This document shows, piece after piece, positions 27,722 to 38,683 of a stretch of DNA of 64,000 nucleotides; within the stretch, counting starts at the first letter, position 1, and the number at the start of each line of letters is the position of its first letter. The notes below the pieces were generated by a model, which was not told the DNA's origin, did no database searches, and worked only from the letters and a program-made list of their open reading frames with translations. This DNA comes from DATKFM01 sp963851215 (GTDB lineage Bacteria; Pseudomonadota; Alphaproteobacteria; Dongiales; Dongiaceae), in assembly GCA_963851215.1 (NCBI GenBank), contig CAWKOG010000021.1:1-64000 (forward strand), written 5' to 3'. Both the position numbers and the translations under genes were made by a program.

Positions 27722-29496
27722 ATGGACCGGGGAAAAACCCGTAGTCGAGGCCTGATTGCTTTGACGCTTCTCGCCACTCTCGTCGGGTCCGTCGCCGGAT
27801 ATCAGTTTCTCATGCCGGACGTTCCCCCGACAGAGACGGTACTGCGCTATGCGGTGAACCGCGAGGCCTCGGCCAATGATGCGCTATTGCTGACCCCGCT
27901 CTATCCAACAACGACAGCGCCAGCGCATGTTTTCAAAGGCAATTTCTGGGCGTCGCCCCAAATCGTGCAATTGCCTGGACAGCGTCCCTTTTTGTTGGTC
28001 CTGCCGTCGAGCGGATCGGTCGCTGCTCTCGATCTCCAGTCGGGCAGGCTAAAGTGGGAAGTGAAGTTGCCTCATGCAAAGACGCAGGAAGCCGAACTTC
28101 GCGCAGCGCCGTTACAAGTCAATGGTCAACTCGTGGTGGCCTACACGACGCGCGATCGCATAGAAGGGGCGACGACCCATCGCGCCGCCGTGATCGATCT
28201 GAGGAGGGGCGTGCTGAACCGCAGCTTCGCCAATCTGGTCTTCACGGCCGAGACGCCGGCTGCGGATGCGCGCGGAACAGTTGTTTTCGATCCGGAATGG
28301 CATCTCCCTCGTTCGATCGCGCATATTCCCTCTGGCGGCGGTTTCGGCCACGCCTATGTCTCGTTCGGCGGCAACCAGGATCAGGGGGCATGGCACGGCT
28401 GGCTCTTCGAACTCGATTTGGATGTCTGGCGTCGCGGCCTTCCCGGACGGGCGATATTGTCCGCGTTTGTAACGACCCCCGAGGCGGATTGCGATGACGG
28501 TACCGAAGGCAAGTTGTGCGGAGGCGGCATCTGGGCCTACGCTGGACCTGACTTTCACCGCTCACCCACAGGCTATGAGATACTGGTACAGACCGGCAAC
28601 GGCCGTCTTGATCTCGAGCGTGGGAACTATGCGCAATCGCTTTCTGCGGTTAGGCCCCGGGCTCAAAATTCGACCCCGCATGTGACCGGAGACTCTGCGC
28701 GGGCGGACCCACGGGAACCGTCGAACGAATGCCTGGCCACATGCCGTAACTTGTTCGTGCCGCGGCTTCTGCCGACTGACACGCCGCTTCGTCCGGCGAA
28801 TGGTTCCTGTGATGGCAAGCCGTTCATGGAGTGCCTTAACATCAATGATTGGGACTTTGGGTCCAGCTCTCCGGTCCGGGTAGAAGCCGGAGGACGAGCC
28901 TTTTATGTGACAGCTGGAAAAGCCGGCGACGTATATCTACTCGATGCGGTCAGGCTTGGGGTCCTGTACGACCGGCGACAGGCCGTCGATGCTCTGCGGT
29001 ACGCGGGAGGAACTCTGCGGCCTGCCGAACCAGGGCTTGACGATGACGCAGCCCGAGGTGGCCGTCATCGATGGCTCGCCTGTCACGGTGATTCCAACCT
29101 ACAATCCAGACAAGGTTCATGCCGCAGGCGTAATAGCGTATCGCATCAAGATCGGCGCCGATGGCCCGAAACTGGAAGAGGCATGGCGTGTCCCCAGTCC
29201 GGATGCGCCGGAGGCAACTAAATGGTTCCGGGCGCCCACCCACCCGCCCCGTTATCCAGTGGATCGATGGAGAAGCCGTGGTGTGGGTCGCAGACAACGC
29301 GAGGGAAGGTCGCATTGTGGGAATCCAGGTCAGGGATGGACATGTGCTGGCCAATATCAGGACAGCCGGATGGCCAATGCGCAACGCCAGGCCGGTCATT
29401 CACGACAATGTGCTGTACCTTCCAGCCGCAGTTCAGGATCGCGAAGACCTGACGTGGATCGAGGCCTATGCGATTTCCTGGCATAGGCAGCAGTAA
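27722..29496 (+). pseudogene. Membrane-anchored or exported PQQ-like beta-propeller protein, frameshifted
   Basis: Start ATG 27722 (a GTG at 27707 is in frame). A single hydrophobic stretch GLIALTLLATLVGSVAGYQF suggests a signal anchor. Propeller-type blades follow: FLLVLPSSGSVAALDLQSGR, LKWEVKL, GGIWAYAG, VTAGKAGDVYLLDA. Near 29040 the frame changes (PEVAVIDGSPVTVIP, AGVIAYRI) and again near 29240 (WIDGEAVVWVADNA to the stop). CDDGTEGKLCGGG and CLATCRNLF give possible disulphides, fitting a periplasmic location. Ligand and function unknown. Confidence 0.7.
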
Positions 29497-29544
29497 CAGG
29501 CGCAAGCCCGTCCGAGATGTGCCAGAAGCGGCCATGGCCGACCG

Positions 29545-31536
29545 TCACTCTGGCAGCCCTGCCTTGCGCAGCCCGTCGAGAAGTCGATTGATACTCTCCT
29601 GACGCCCCCAACGAAACGTATCGGCAACGAATTGTATGCTGGGTTGGCCAGTCCAGTGTGACGGAAAGCGGCGAACGAACTCAGCGATTTCCGTTCGCGC
29701 TTCATCCAAGCGTCCAACCTGAGCGTACGCCGCTGCTAGAATGGCCCGAACCTCCGGCAGAGCGTCAGGGGCCTTCTCCATCGCCGCGATCGTGTCGACA
29801 AAATGACCCGCGATGAAATGGCAGCCGCCAAGAAACGAGAAGTACCAATCAGGATGATTGGGGTTGAGGCGGATCGCCGTGCTCACTAGAGCTAAGCCCT
29901 CCTCCGGCTCACCCAATATGGCAAGTGCCATCGCCGCATTTATCAGAGTGTCGGCATCATTGGGGTTTATTGCGATTGCTCGATCAAAATGCTTTCTGAC
30001 CTGTTCGGTCTCTCGACGCGCACTATGAATTGAACCCAACACGACATGTGGCTGCGGGTCGGTGTCATCGAGCGCGACGGCTTGCCGAGCGTGGCGCTCG
30101 GCAAGATCATGTCCTTTCTGGACCTTGGCATCCCACGCCGAATAGAAAGAACCCCATTCGTAAGTGAACGCCAACCCCGCGTGGGCCCGTGCGAACTCCG
30201 GATCAATCTCCATGGCTTGTTCGAAATAGCGCCGGGCCCCAGCATTGCCATCGGCGGTCCACAGGTCGAGACAGTTCTTGCCGCGCAACCAATAATCGTA
30301 GGCCTCCATGTTCTCCGGCGGCGCTTGGCAGCGGCCAGGCCTTCATCTTCGAGGCGGATTGCGAGTATCGAGAGACAATCGTCTTCGTCACTTCGTCCTG
30401 AACGGCGAAAATGTTCTTGAGGTCGCGGTCATACCGCTCGCTCCACAGGTGATTGCCGGTGATCGCATCAACCAACTGGGCCGTAATCCGGAGCCGATCA
30501 CCCAATGTCGCACACTGCCTTCGACGACATATTGCACGCCGAGTTCGCGAGCCACGTGGCGCACATCGACATCCTTGTCGCGATACTGAAACGAGGAGTT
30601 CCGCGCGATGACGAACAACGAACGGAAACGCGACAACTCGGTAATGATGTCATCCGTAAAGCCGTCGGAGAAGTACTCTTGGTCCGGGTCGCCGCACATA
30701 TTGGGAACGGCAGCACCGCGATGGAAGGCTTGGCAGGTCTCCCGGTCGCCATGGGCCTCTTGTCGCTATCGACACTCGGCGCAGGACGAGACTCTGGCCG
30801 CTGCAGGTGCGGGCGCGACCGATTGCTCCCGGATCGAGTGATACAAGGCTGTTGTCTCTGGTGACGGCGTTACGTCGAGCTCGCTTTTCAGGATCTCCCG
30901 GCAGCGCTCGTATTGCCGCAGCGCGGTGCTTGTCTCGCCGGCTTCCGCGTGGAGCCGCATCAACGCCCGATGACCTTCCTCCTGCAATGGATCGAGAGCC
31001 AATAGACTATGGGCGACAGCTATGGCACTGGGTCCGGTCTCTTGGGTCAGCAGCTTCTTGAGCACGGTCGCGGCAAGCGCCCGCAATCTCTGCCGCTCAA
31101 CAGTCAGCCATTCTTCGAAGGCCGCATCGCGGGCGTCGAGTCCGTCGAGCAGAGTACCTGCGTAGAGCTCCGCCGCGCGCCGCAGATCGCCAGCGGCGTC
31201 GCTGGCGGCAAGATCTTCCAATATGAGCGCATCGACCTCCACTATCGTCGGATCGAGCGCCAGCGTGTCCCGTTGCTTGACCAGCGGCGATGGTTCGATG
31301 GCGCCAAACGCTTTGCCAAGTTCCGTAAGCGCCTGTCTCAGGCTGTTGCGGGCTTGTTCGTCTCCCCGATCGCTCCAGAGCAAACCGACAAGCTTGTCGC
31401 GGGAGTGGGCCCGGCCCGCCGGGAGCGCCAGATAGGCCAACAGCGCCCGCGTCTTTCTTGCGGCAATATCCAGCACCGGTCCTGTCACGATCCGGGCCTC
31501 AAAGCCGCCGAGAAGCTTGAGTTGCAAACGCCCCAA
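29545..31536 (-). pseudogene. SARP/BTAD transcriptional activator-TolB-TPR protein, broken
   Basis: The N-terminal frame (31536-30766) encodes an OmpR-like winged helix (LLGGFEARI, RKTRALLAYLALPAGRAHS, LVGLLWSDRGDEQARNSLRQ) and a BTAD helical domain (YAGTLLDGLDARDAAFEEWL). Then come, in different frames, a TolB-like segment (PSIAVLPF, YFSDGFTDDIITELSRFRSL, LWSERYDRDLKNIFAVQDEV) and a TPR region (AYDYWLRGKNCLDL to RKAGLPE). At least four slips, near 30765, 30695, 30500 and 30310. In intact relatives it is a DNA-binding regulator with a protein-interaction tail. Confidence 0.8.
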
Positions 31537-31733
31537 CTGGCGGGACTCCTCCTAACTGGCCTTGGAACATGGGTGCCGGTCGGTTTTTAGCCGTTTTCAC
31601 GCCCCGGGTGCCCCTGGCGGCAAGAACAAACGCTAGTTTCACATCCTCCAAGCGTTTCGCTCACGCCCAGTGTCGTACACCAGACCATCAGAGTCCACGG
31701 ATAAGGACGAACCACTAGCGAGGAGCCGATCCC

Positions 31734-31973
31734 ATGACACAGATGACATCCAATGATTTCGGAGCTGTCGCTCGGTCTCAATTGGTTCAGACGCCGACGC
31801 GAGGCTCGGTCGCGCATCTATGGCGGAAAATGAGCAAATGCGCCGCAGCCATGGCCCGTGAACTAAGCCGATGCGCGCAGCGCCACAGGGATCATATTTT
31901 GCCGTTGCCCGACCAATGGAACCAACAGTTCCGTCACGACATTCTCCGGATTGAGGCGCGCCGGATACTGTAG
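31734..31973 (+). CDS. Possible small protein, unknown
   Basis: 79 residues. GAGGAG at 31720-31725 is well placed before ATG 31734, and the gene diverges from the SARP regulator. The sequence is basic and helical in the middle (WRKMSKCAAAMARELSRCAQ RHR). No family recognised. It could equally be a chance frame. Confidence 0.3.
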   Translation: MTQMTSNDFGAVARSQLVQTPTRGSVAHLWRKMSKCAAAMARELSRCAQRHRDHILPLPDQWNQQFRHDILRIEARRIL

Positions 31974-32124
31974 AACCACCGGCTGCCCAATACATTGCGC
32001 TCAAACAGTCTTCCGACGCCGGCTCCCGGCCATAACTCTCAGACAGAGGGAGGTCCGCTCCGGGTCAAAGGCCGCCATAAACGCCACACAGCAAGAATGT
32101 CCGCTTATGACCCTAAGCGGTCAT

Positions 32125-32360
32125 GGGTCTGTATGGAAGAGGGCGCTAATGCAATCCTTCAGATATCTCTTCGAAGAATTCGGCAACCCGTTCCGCGTCG
32201 GCATCAATGTCGTCGGCGATGTCGATGGTGCAGGGGACCGATTTGCTGGGCGAAGGCGTCAACACCGCCGCGAGGCTCGAGCAGATGGTCAAGCCGGGTT
32301 TCTCTTCGCCAGACCGAAGCGGAGGGACTTTCAAAGGCTTCCTGTCGCTCGCGGACCGGT
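32125..32360 (+). pseudogene. Class III cyclase remnant (right-arm copy)
   Basis: Encodes YLFEEFGNPFRVGINVVGDV before a slip, then words for LGEGVNTAARLEQMVKPG in another frame. Twin of 5431-5668. Confidence 0.6.
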
Positions 32361-32365
32361 CTAAC

Positions 32366-32486
32366 TGCTGATTGCCTGTTTCCAGGGCCCTAGCGTCCCG
32401 ATACGCCGGAGGGGACCCTTGCCCTCCCGGCGCGCGTGGCAGAGGAAGCGCGCGCCGGTGGTGCTGAGCTTCTCGTCGCGCCCTAG
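32366..32486 (+). pseudogene. Nitrilase-like N-terminal remnant (right-arm copy)
   Basis: Same scrap as 5305-5424, ending GGAELLVAP and a stop, with an added base and an internal TAG early in the frame. Confidence 0.5.
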
Positions 32487-32522
32487 TCTCGCGCTGGTGC
32501 TCGGTCGGCGGCCAGGCCCCGC

Positions 32523-32938
32523 TCAGTCATATCCCCAGACCTTGAGGGAGGCCGTCGGAGCATCATTAAGGATCTTGTACTGGACCGTCACCGACTTAAA
32601 GGCGCCCTTTGCGTCCCGGAGCATCCTTGGCAGCCGTTTCTCCTCCCGACTTCAGGACGCCGGATATTGGAGATGGTGTCGTCTCGGCGATTGTCCCAGT
32701 GGAGGACAGCCCCCGTGATCTCCACATCGGCGCCATCGACAGAGAACTTCATCTGCTTGACGTCCTTCTCCCATCGACCTGCTTCGCTCTTAATCTCCAC
32801 GCTTGGATTGGCAGAATTGATCGTCTGCTCGCCGAGCACGAACCACTCGTCATCAGCTCTGGCGCTTCCTGCAGCGCCCATGAGGACGACGGACGCGACA
32901 GCGAAAGGGGCCATCAAAGTGAGGATCTTGATCTTCAT
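32523..32938 (-). pseudogene. Small exported DUF2541-like protein (right-arm copy), two frameshifts
   Basis: The signal peptide and first about 90 residues are identical to the left copy at 4854. An extra base after the codons for DDTISN (near 32670) breaks the frame. The slip before SVTVQYKILN is shared with the left copy, where the two sequences align without gaps. The stop after LKVWGYD is at 32523. Confidence 0.6.
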
Positions 32939-33369
32939 TTCCGTTTCCTTTCTGATCTCAAACGTTTTGACCGAGTGTTACTCCGGCGTGTCGTCAGATT
33001 CCGGCGAGCGTTATCACGACGCGGCGATTTTGCAAGCGGCCGCAGGGGGCTGCGACGTCAGGCAATGCCTTCCGCCAACGCGTTTGCCGGCGCGTCTATG
33101 TTCGAACACATGGATTTACGCCAAGCCGGCGAGCAGGGGCGCAAAAAAAAGATGCCGATGTCATGGTTGGGCTTACGCGTTGCACTGATCGAGGTGTTCG
33201 CGAAGAACGCCCACTGCCAACCATCGCATCCATACAGTGAGGCGATGCGACCCGCAATTGGACCTTAGTCTAATAGATGCCTGCCGGTTGCCGCGTGGCT
33301 CGCTCAGCGTCGGAGCGCTGCAGCCGCCCTTTCAACTGCGCCCTGAGGATCCGGTTTTGTTGGGGCGAG

Positions 33370-33682
33370 TCAGTGGCTCTTGAACCATTCCTCCTCGATC
33401 TGATTTACCACCTTGTCAAACTCCTTGGGATGCGCCTTCCGCAGCTTAGCCAGGTGGGTAAGGACCTTGTGAATATTCTTGGCAGCCTCCGGCCGGCTCC
33501 TGCCCCGGACCTTCGCCTCGCCTCCGACGTAGCCTCTCGCCTGAGTTCCGCACGCACATACTTATCGAAGCGTCGTGAGGCGAGCCTTGGTGTCCAGCTT
33601 GTCCAGTTCGAACTTTGTGCTTTTTTTCCACACGCTGGATCATCTTCCACCGCGGGTCGTGATCCGTGGGTTTGCCGACCAT
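33370..33682 (-). pseudogene. 103-residue charged protein (right-arm copy), frameshifted
   Basis: MVGKPTDHDPRWKMIQRVEK matches the left copy, then the frame slips near 33610 and again further on. The original stop context at 33370 remains. Confidence 0.7.
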
Positions 33683-33693
33683 TTCGCCCTCTC

Positions 33694-33709
33694 TAGCATG
33701 ATTATGCTA
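33694..33709 (-). promoter_or_regulatory. Dyad upstream of the right-arm 103-residue gene
   Basis: TAGCAT-gatt-ATGCTA; the arms are identical to the left copy and only the spacer is read from the other strand. Confidence 0.4.
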
Positions 33710-33968
33710 CATCCTCCCGCTGCTTTAGTCCTTGCGCAAGATCAAGCGAGTTACGCACGCAGGGAACCCCCGGCATCTTGCGTGAAGGACATGAAAACTG
33801 GCAGGGGTGTCCTGAGTCTGGGTCTTGTCGGAGGACAGGTCACGCTTTTGAATGTCTTGGAGACCACTTCACACAATCTTGAACGTGGCCTCCGACCATG
33901 GCGCCAGAGCGTTACACGATTTGAGCTCCCGCGCCTGATTTCCTCGCGGATGGAGTTTTCGGCAGCGA

Positions 33969-34082
33969 CAGTACGAATGGTTGGCGCGGGCCCTGCTAAT
34001 CGATCGAGATGATAACGTCGCCAATGCTGTCTGTACTTATACGCAGCTGGGCGAGATCGATCGCGCCATCGATGCCACTTGA
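33969..34082 (+). pseudogene. TPR-protein C-terminal remnant (right-arm copy)
   Basis: Open 37-codon scrap QYEWLARALLIDRDD to IDRAIDAT and stop, matching 3718-3831. Confidence 0.6.
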
Positions 34083-34084
34083 GG

Positions 34085-34215
34085 TCAACCATAGGTCCGG
34101 TTGTGGCACTTTGCGGACGGTCCCATGCCGATGGCGAAGCCCGCTTTGAGGGCTATGCCGAAGAATTCGAGAGCTTGGCTGACGCAGCGCCTTTTGACCC
34201 GAGGCGGACCTCGCG
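34085..34215. repeat. Dispersed intergenic element, copy within right arm
   Basis: Inverted twin of 3595-3715: gtggcactttgcggacggtc, tttgagggctatgccg, cgccttttgacccgagg. Confidence 0.6.
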
Positions 34216-34229
34216 GGAAGCCGGTGCTG

Positions 34230-35626
34230 TTACCGGTTGTGCATCGCGAGGAAGGTGGTCACTTCGTTGAAGAATTGCTCAAAAGCAGGGGTCCCTTCCA
34301 GGAGCGCATGATTGTTTCCCGGCAGCTCGACGAAGCTCGCGCCCGGGATGATCCTGGCCATATGGCGGCCTTCCTCCACCGGTGCAACGCGATCGCCCTT
34401 GCAATGGAGCACGAGGGTGGGAACGCGAATTTTTCTGGCAAGCTCAGTCACGTCCAATCTCGCGTTTAGGTCCCAAAGCCGAAGCGCATTGGCGGGGCTC
34501 GTTGCGATACGCTGCAGCTCGTCAAAGCTCGAAGCGACGTCGGGCGGGGCATCGGGAATGAAGACCGACGTGAAGAAGTGCCGAAAAATCGGATTGGGCG
34601 AACCCCATGCGTCGCGAATCGTTGCGCCCACGCCTCGTGGACTTTCTTCTGCTCTGGGTCCGGCCGCCTGAGCCTGCCGCGAAGGTAGCCGCCCAAGAAC
34701 ACGAGGCAGGTCACCCGTTCTGGATTTTCGACTGCGTAGTGGATTGAATAGGCACAGCCCTGGGAGATACCGAGGAGAGCGTACCGATCGAGGCCTGCGG
34801 CATGGGCGACGGTTGACATGTCACCGATCATCGCGTCCTGCGAAATCTCGTCCACTTCCCAGTCGGACAGCCCGTTGCCGCGCTGGTCGAAGCGCACGAG
34901 CTGGCAGTGGCGCGCGAGTTCGGTGAACACCGGACCCCAGACTGGACTGCGCCATTCATACTCGATGTGGTTGAGCCAATTCGGCCCCTTCAATACCGGC
35001 TTCCCCGCTCCGATACTCGCCCACGCAATTTGCGCGCCATCGGGTGCCGCAGCAAAGCGGACGCGCTGCCGGAGCGCTTCTTCGGACAGCACCTTCTCAT
35101 TCTGCTTTGGCGCCCGGTGTCCACTGCCAAACTCTGATCGGCCGGGAGATGTTCTTTACACGCTGACTGCCCATGTCGCGGAAGGGTTCCCAAACCGCTC
35201 AGAAATAGTCTGATGAACGATATCCGATACGCACACGCCGCCAGGCTCCGAGAGACCTTGCAATGGTGATTTTATGTTTACGCCATCCCCGAAGACATCA
35301 TCGTCCTCGAAAACGACGTCGCCGAGATTGATTTCCTGAAGCGATATGTAATTCGCGTGTCCGTTGGGCTTTTGATTTCGCGTTCCACCATCGCGGTCTG
35401 GATGTCTATGGCGCACCCTACGGCGTCCTGGGCGGCACCAAATTCCGCCAGCATGCCGTCACCGGTCGTCTTCACGATTTGCCCTTTGTGAGCGGCGATT
35501 TCGGGATCAATCAGCTCCTGCTGATGCTTCTTTTGACGATTTTATACGTCTTCTTCGTCTCGTTCCATCAGCCGGCTGTAGCCAGCCATGTCGGCGACGA
35601 GGACCGCTGCGAGTTGGCGCTCCATT
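34230..35626 (-). pseudogene. Cyclase-alpha/beta-hydrolase fusion (right-arm copy), several frameshifts
   Basis: Counterpart of 2176-3570. Slips occur near 35550, 35330, 35270, 35180, 35110 and 34630. The hydrolase stretch 35092-34640 stays open and differs from the left copy at only a few residues over about 150 (for example ARHCQL for ARRCQL, WEVDEI for WDVDEI). The Ser-His-Asp motifs are all still readable. Recent divergence followed by frame loss, or sequencing indels, both fit. Confidence 0.85.
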
Positions 35627-35752
35627 GGGCTTCTCCTGACCATAAAAAGCTAGCGACGTGTCGCCTCTGAGTTGACATGGTATCTTTGGCCGCTATTGGC
35701 ACGAAGCGGCGGATAGAGGACGGGCAGAGCATGTCTGCTCTGCCCAGGTAAA

Positions 35753-36373
35753 TCAGACATCAATCTGTTCTGCTATGGCTAGCGCGTCATCTACTTCGAA
35801 TGCCAAATATCTGACCGTGCTTTCGATTTTCGTGTGGCCGAGCAAGAGTTGGACGGCTCGTAGGTTGCCGGTACGGCGATAGATCAGCGTAGCCTTCGTC
35901 CGCCGTAGCGAATGGGTACCGAACAAATTGCCGTCCAAGCCGATGCTGGCGACCAGTTAGAACGAGCCGAGAATATTGCCGCGTCGTCATGCCCTGATCC
36001 TGCCGCGCCGCCCGTGAAACAGGAACTCGCCGGCTTCTTCCGGTAGCCCTCAGGTAGTCGTCGACAGCCTCACGGGTCTGGTCCGTCAATTCGAACTTCA
36101 CAGGCCGTCCGGTCTTCCTCTGTCGGACGGTCGCGCGATCGATCGATAGCCGTTGGGAGCTACGTCATCGACCTGAGAGCCACTACGTCGCATCCACGCA
36201 GCTTGCTGTCGATGGCCAGGTTGAACATCGCGAGATCGCGCGTACGGCCCTCGACCATCAGGTCGGTCTAATCGACCAGACGTGTTTCGGTCTCAGCGGG
36301 GGCTTTCGCTCCGATGAGCTTGCCCTTGTTCCAGGGTTGGAGCCTCTAGGGCTTTTGGGGCGGAGTTTTCCAT
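35753..36373 (-). pseudogene. Short tyrosine recombinase (right-arm copy), frameshifted
   Basis: Starts with the same leader and hairpin as the left copy but breaks after KPPLRPKHVWSI (about 36265), again near 36110 and near 35990. The C-terminal 60 residues with HSLRRTK, LLGHTKIEST and VRY are intact, with LAFEVDD where the left has LGIEVDD. The middle (TDQTREAVDDYLRATG versus AEQTRQSINDYLRATG) is more diverged than the flanking genes. Confidence 0.85.
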
Positions 36374-36585
36374 GATCATTCTCCTCAGTTAATGAGGATG
36401 ACCATGCGGCAGTCCTATCGCTTGATGCACAACCATCCGCTTGCGGACCATTGCTGCCGTGCGACGGCGCTCCAGGGGTCGGCTCAGGTCGCGATTTGAC
36501 CCAAAGCGGACATTCGGTCCGGTAGACTATGGAGCGAGGGGCCAATACAATCCGGCCAGCTGCCTCTCTGAAGGTCACTGCAATC

Positions 36586-38345
36586 CATGGCCGAAGAGCG
36601 CATCCAACGCCGCCTCGCTACCATTTTCTGGCCGCCGACGTGGTCGGCTTCAGCCGGCTGATGGAGGCCGATGAGTTCGGAACGCTGAGGGCTCTCAAAT
36701 CTCGACACACCCATGTCCTGGACCCCCTGGTCGCAAGGCACCAGGGCCGCATCTTCAAAGTCACTGGGGACGGCGTTCTGGTGGAGTTCGGCAGTGCCGT
36801 CAACGCTCTGCAATGCGCCGTCGATCTGCAACAGGCCATGGCCGCCGCAAATGGCGATCAATCCAATGACCGCGCGCCTCGTTCTCGCGTCGGCATCAAC
36901 TTGGGCGACGTGATGGTCGAGGGCGGCGACCTCTATGGCGACGGCGTCAACATAGCGGCTCGCTGGAAGCCATCGCGGAACCGGCGGTATCCTGGTCTCC
37001 GGCACCGCCTATGACCACATCAAGAACAAGGTCAAGGTCGGTTTCGACGATCTCGGCGCCCAGGCGTTGAAGAACATCGCCAAATTAGTACGGACTTATC
37101 GCGTAACCGGTACGCCCCGCGTATCGCCCGTCGTCACCAAGGCCACTGCCGACAAGCCCTCCATCGCTCTCCTGCCCTTCGTCAACATGAGTGGCGACCC
37201 GACGCAGGATTTCTTCGTCGATGGTATCACCGAGAACATCATCACGGGCTTGTCGCGGTTTCGCGACCTGTTTGTCATCGCCAGCAACTCTACCTTCACC
37301 TACAAAGGCAAGGCGGCAAGAATACAAGACGTGAGCCGAGAACTGGGCGTTCACTACGTGCTCGAGGGCAGTGTCCAAAAGTCGAGCGACCGGATTAGGA
37401 TCACAGCCCAGTTAATCGATGGCGAGACTGGCCGCCATCTGTGGTCGGAGCGATATGATCGCGGTGTCGAGGATATCTTTGCGGTACAGGACGATGTGAC
37501 CGAACTGGTCGTCGGCGCGCTGGCTACTGGTCTACGGTGGTGGGCGGTTGTACAAGGCTTGGCAGGGGCGAGCGGCCGGTCCACAGAGTTTCCGCGCCTA
37601 CGATCATTTTCAACGCGGCATGGATCTTTTCAACCGCTTTACCCGTGAGGACATCGAGCGCGCTAGAGAATGTTTTCGAGAGGCCATCGATCTCGATTCT
37701 GCTTACGGAAAGGCCTACGCGAAAATTGCCTGGGCGCACTTGTGTGATGTCTGGCTGGGATGGAGCGAAAACCCCGCCGATTTGATGGCCAAAGCTCTGG
37801 AATTCGCCACCTTAGCGGTGGCGCGCGATGACGATGAGGCATGGGGTCATTGGGCTTTAGCCGGATATCACTTGTTCGGCCAGCAGCATGATCGCGCCAT
37901 CGCGGCCTACAGGAAGGCGTTGAAGCTAAACCCGAACGATGCTGATGTGCTCAACGACTTCGGCCAGTGTCTGAGCTTTGCCGGTCGCGCCAAGGAAGGC
38001 GTTGAAATGGTTCGCAAGGCCATGCGCTTCAATCCGCACTATCCCGAATACTGGGTGATGCAGTTTGGTCCCATCTTGTTCAACTCGCGCCAGTATGAGG
38101 AGGCCGTGACCACGCTGGAAAGTTTGCGGCTACTGGACACGACTAGCATTCATCTCTATTTGGCCGCCAGTCACGCCGCCTTGGGCCATGCCAGTCAAGC
38201 GCAAAAAGCCGTGGCCCGGGTCATCGAAGCCGATCCGCATGCCACGCTTCAAAAGGTCACGTCCCCCGAAATGGCACCTTACAAGGACCAGAAGGATCTG
38301 GAACATTTCCGGGAGAACCTGCGAAAGGCAGAAATGCCGGAGTGA
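36586..38345 (+). pseudogene. Class III adenylate cyclase-TolB-TPR protein, frameshifted
   Basis: Starts as MAEERIQRRLA, slips near 36625, then reads the cyclase domain (ADVVGFSRLM, VTGDGVLVEF, VGINLGDVMVEGGDLYGDGV). Slips near 36965 and 37520 follow. A TolB-like segment (PSIALLPFVNMSGDPTQDFF, TGLSRFRDLFVIASNSTF, LWSERYDRGVEDIF) leads to a long TPR tail in frame from about 37548 (AYDHFQRGMDLFNRFTRED to LRKAEMPE). The full domain set is present over about 585 residues. The left-arm twin is truncated by the window edge. Confidence 0.85.
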
Positions 38346-38359
38346 CAGTGGACCACGTC

Positions 38360-38455
38360 AGCATCGACGCTCCGCATTGGTCCGCTCCTGGCACTTCTGA
38401 GCCATCGTGGCGTTGCCATGCCAGGTCCGGTGATGAGGGTCTAGCTGACGAAAGC
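38360..38455. repeat. Dispersed intergenic element, copy (reverse)
   Basis: ttggtccgctcctggcactt followed by tccggtgatgagggtctagc. The rest of the gap to 38683 shows nothing I can name. Confidence 0.5.
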
Positions 38456-38683
38456 GCAAGTACTTCCGATTCGTATCCGAAAGCCGACGCCGGCATTGGT
38501 CGGCGGTTCGGCTCAGATTGACCTTCGCGGCAATCGGCCTCGCCTACGAATTGAGCTTTCGCAGTTCGTCGAGCGAATCCTACCACTTTTCCTAGTAACG
38601 GCACTGCCGCTCGAGAATTGCTCAAGTCCGTGTACAACAATTCCAATAGCCATGACGGTGCCATTGCGAACAACTAGGTTCCC

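Larger units (their letters stand above)
32100..37771. repeat. Right arm of the ~5.7 kb inverted repeat
   Basis: Inverted copy of 1-5690. Every gene in this arm is broken, whereas the left arm keeps the recombinase, the cyclase-hydrolase and the 103-residue protein intact. The inner end lies at the hairpin ccgctta (32102-32108) / taagcgg (32115-32121), part of the dispersed element. The outer end cannot be fixed because the left arm leaves the window at base 1, the partner of 37771. Confidence 0.93.
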
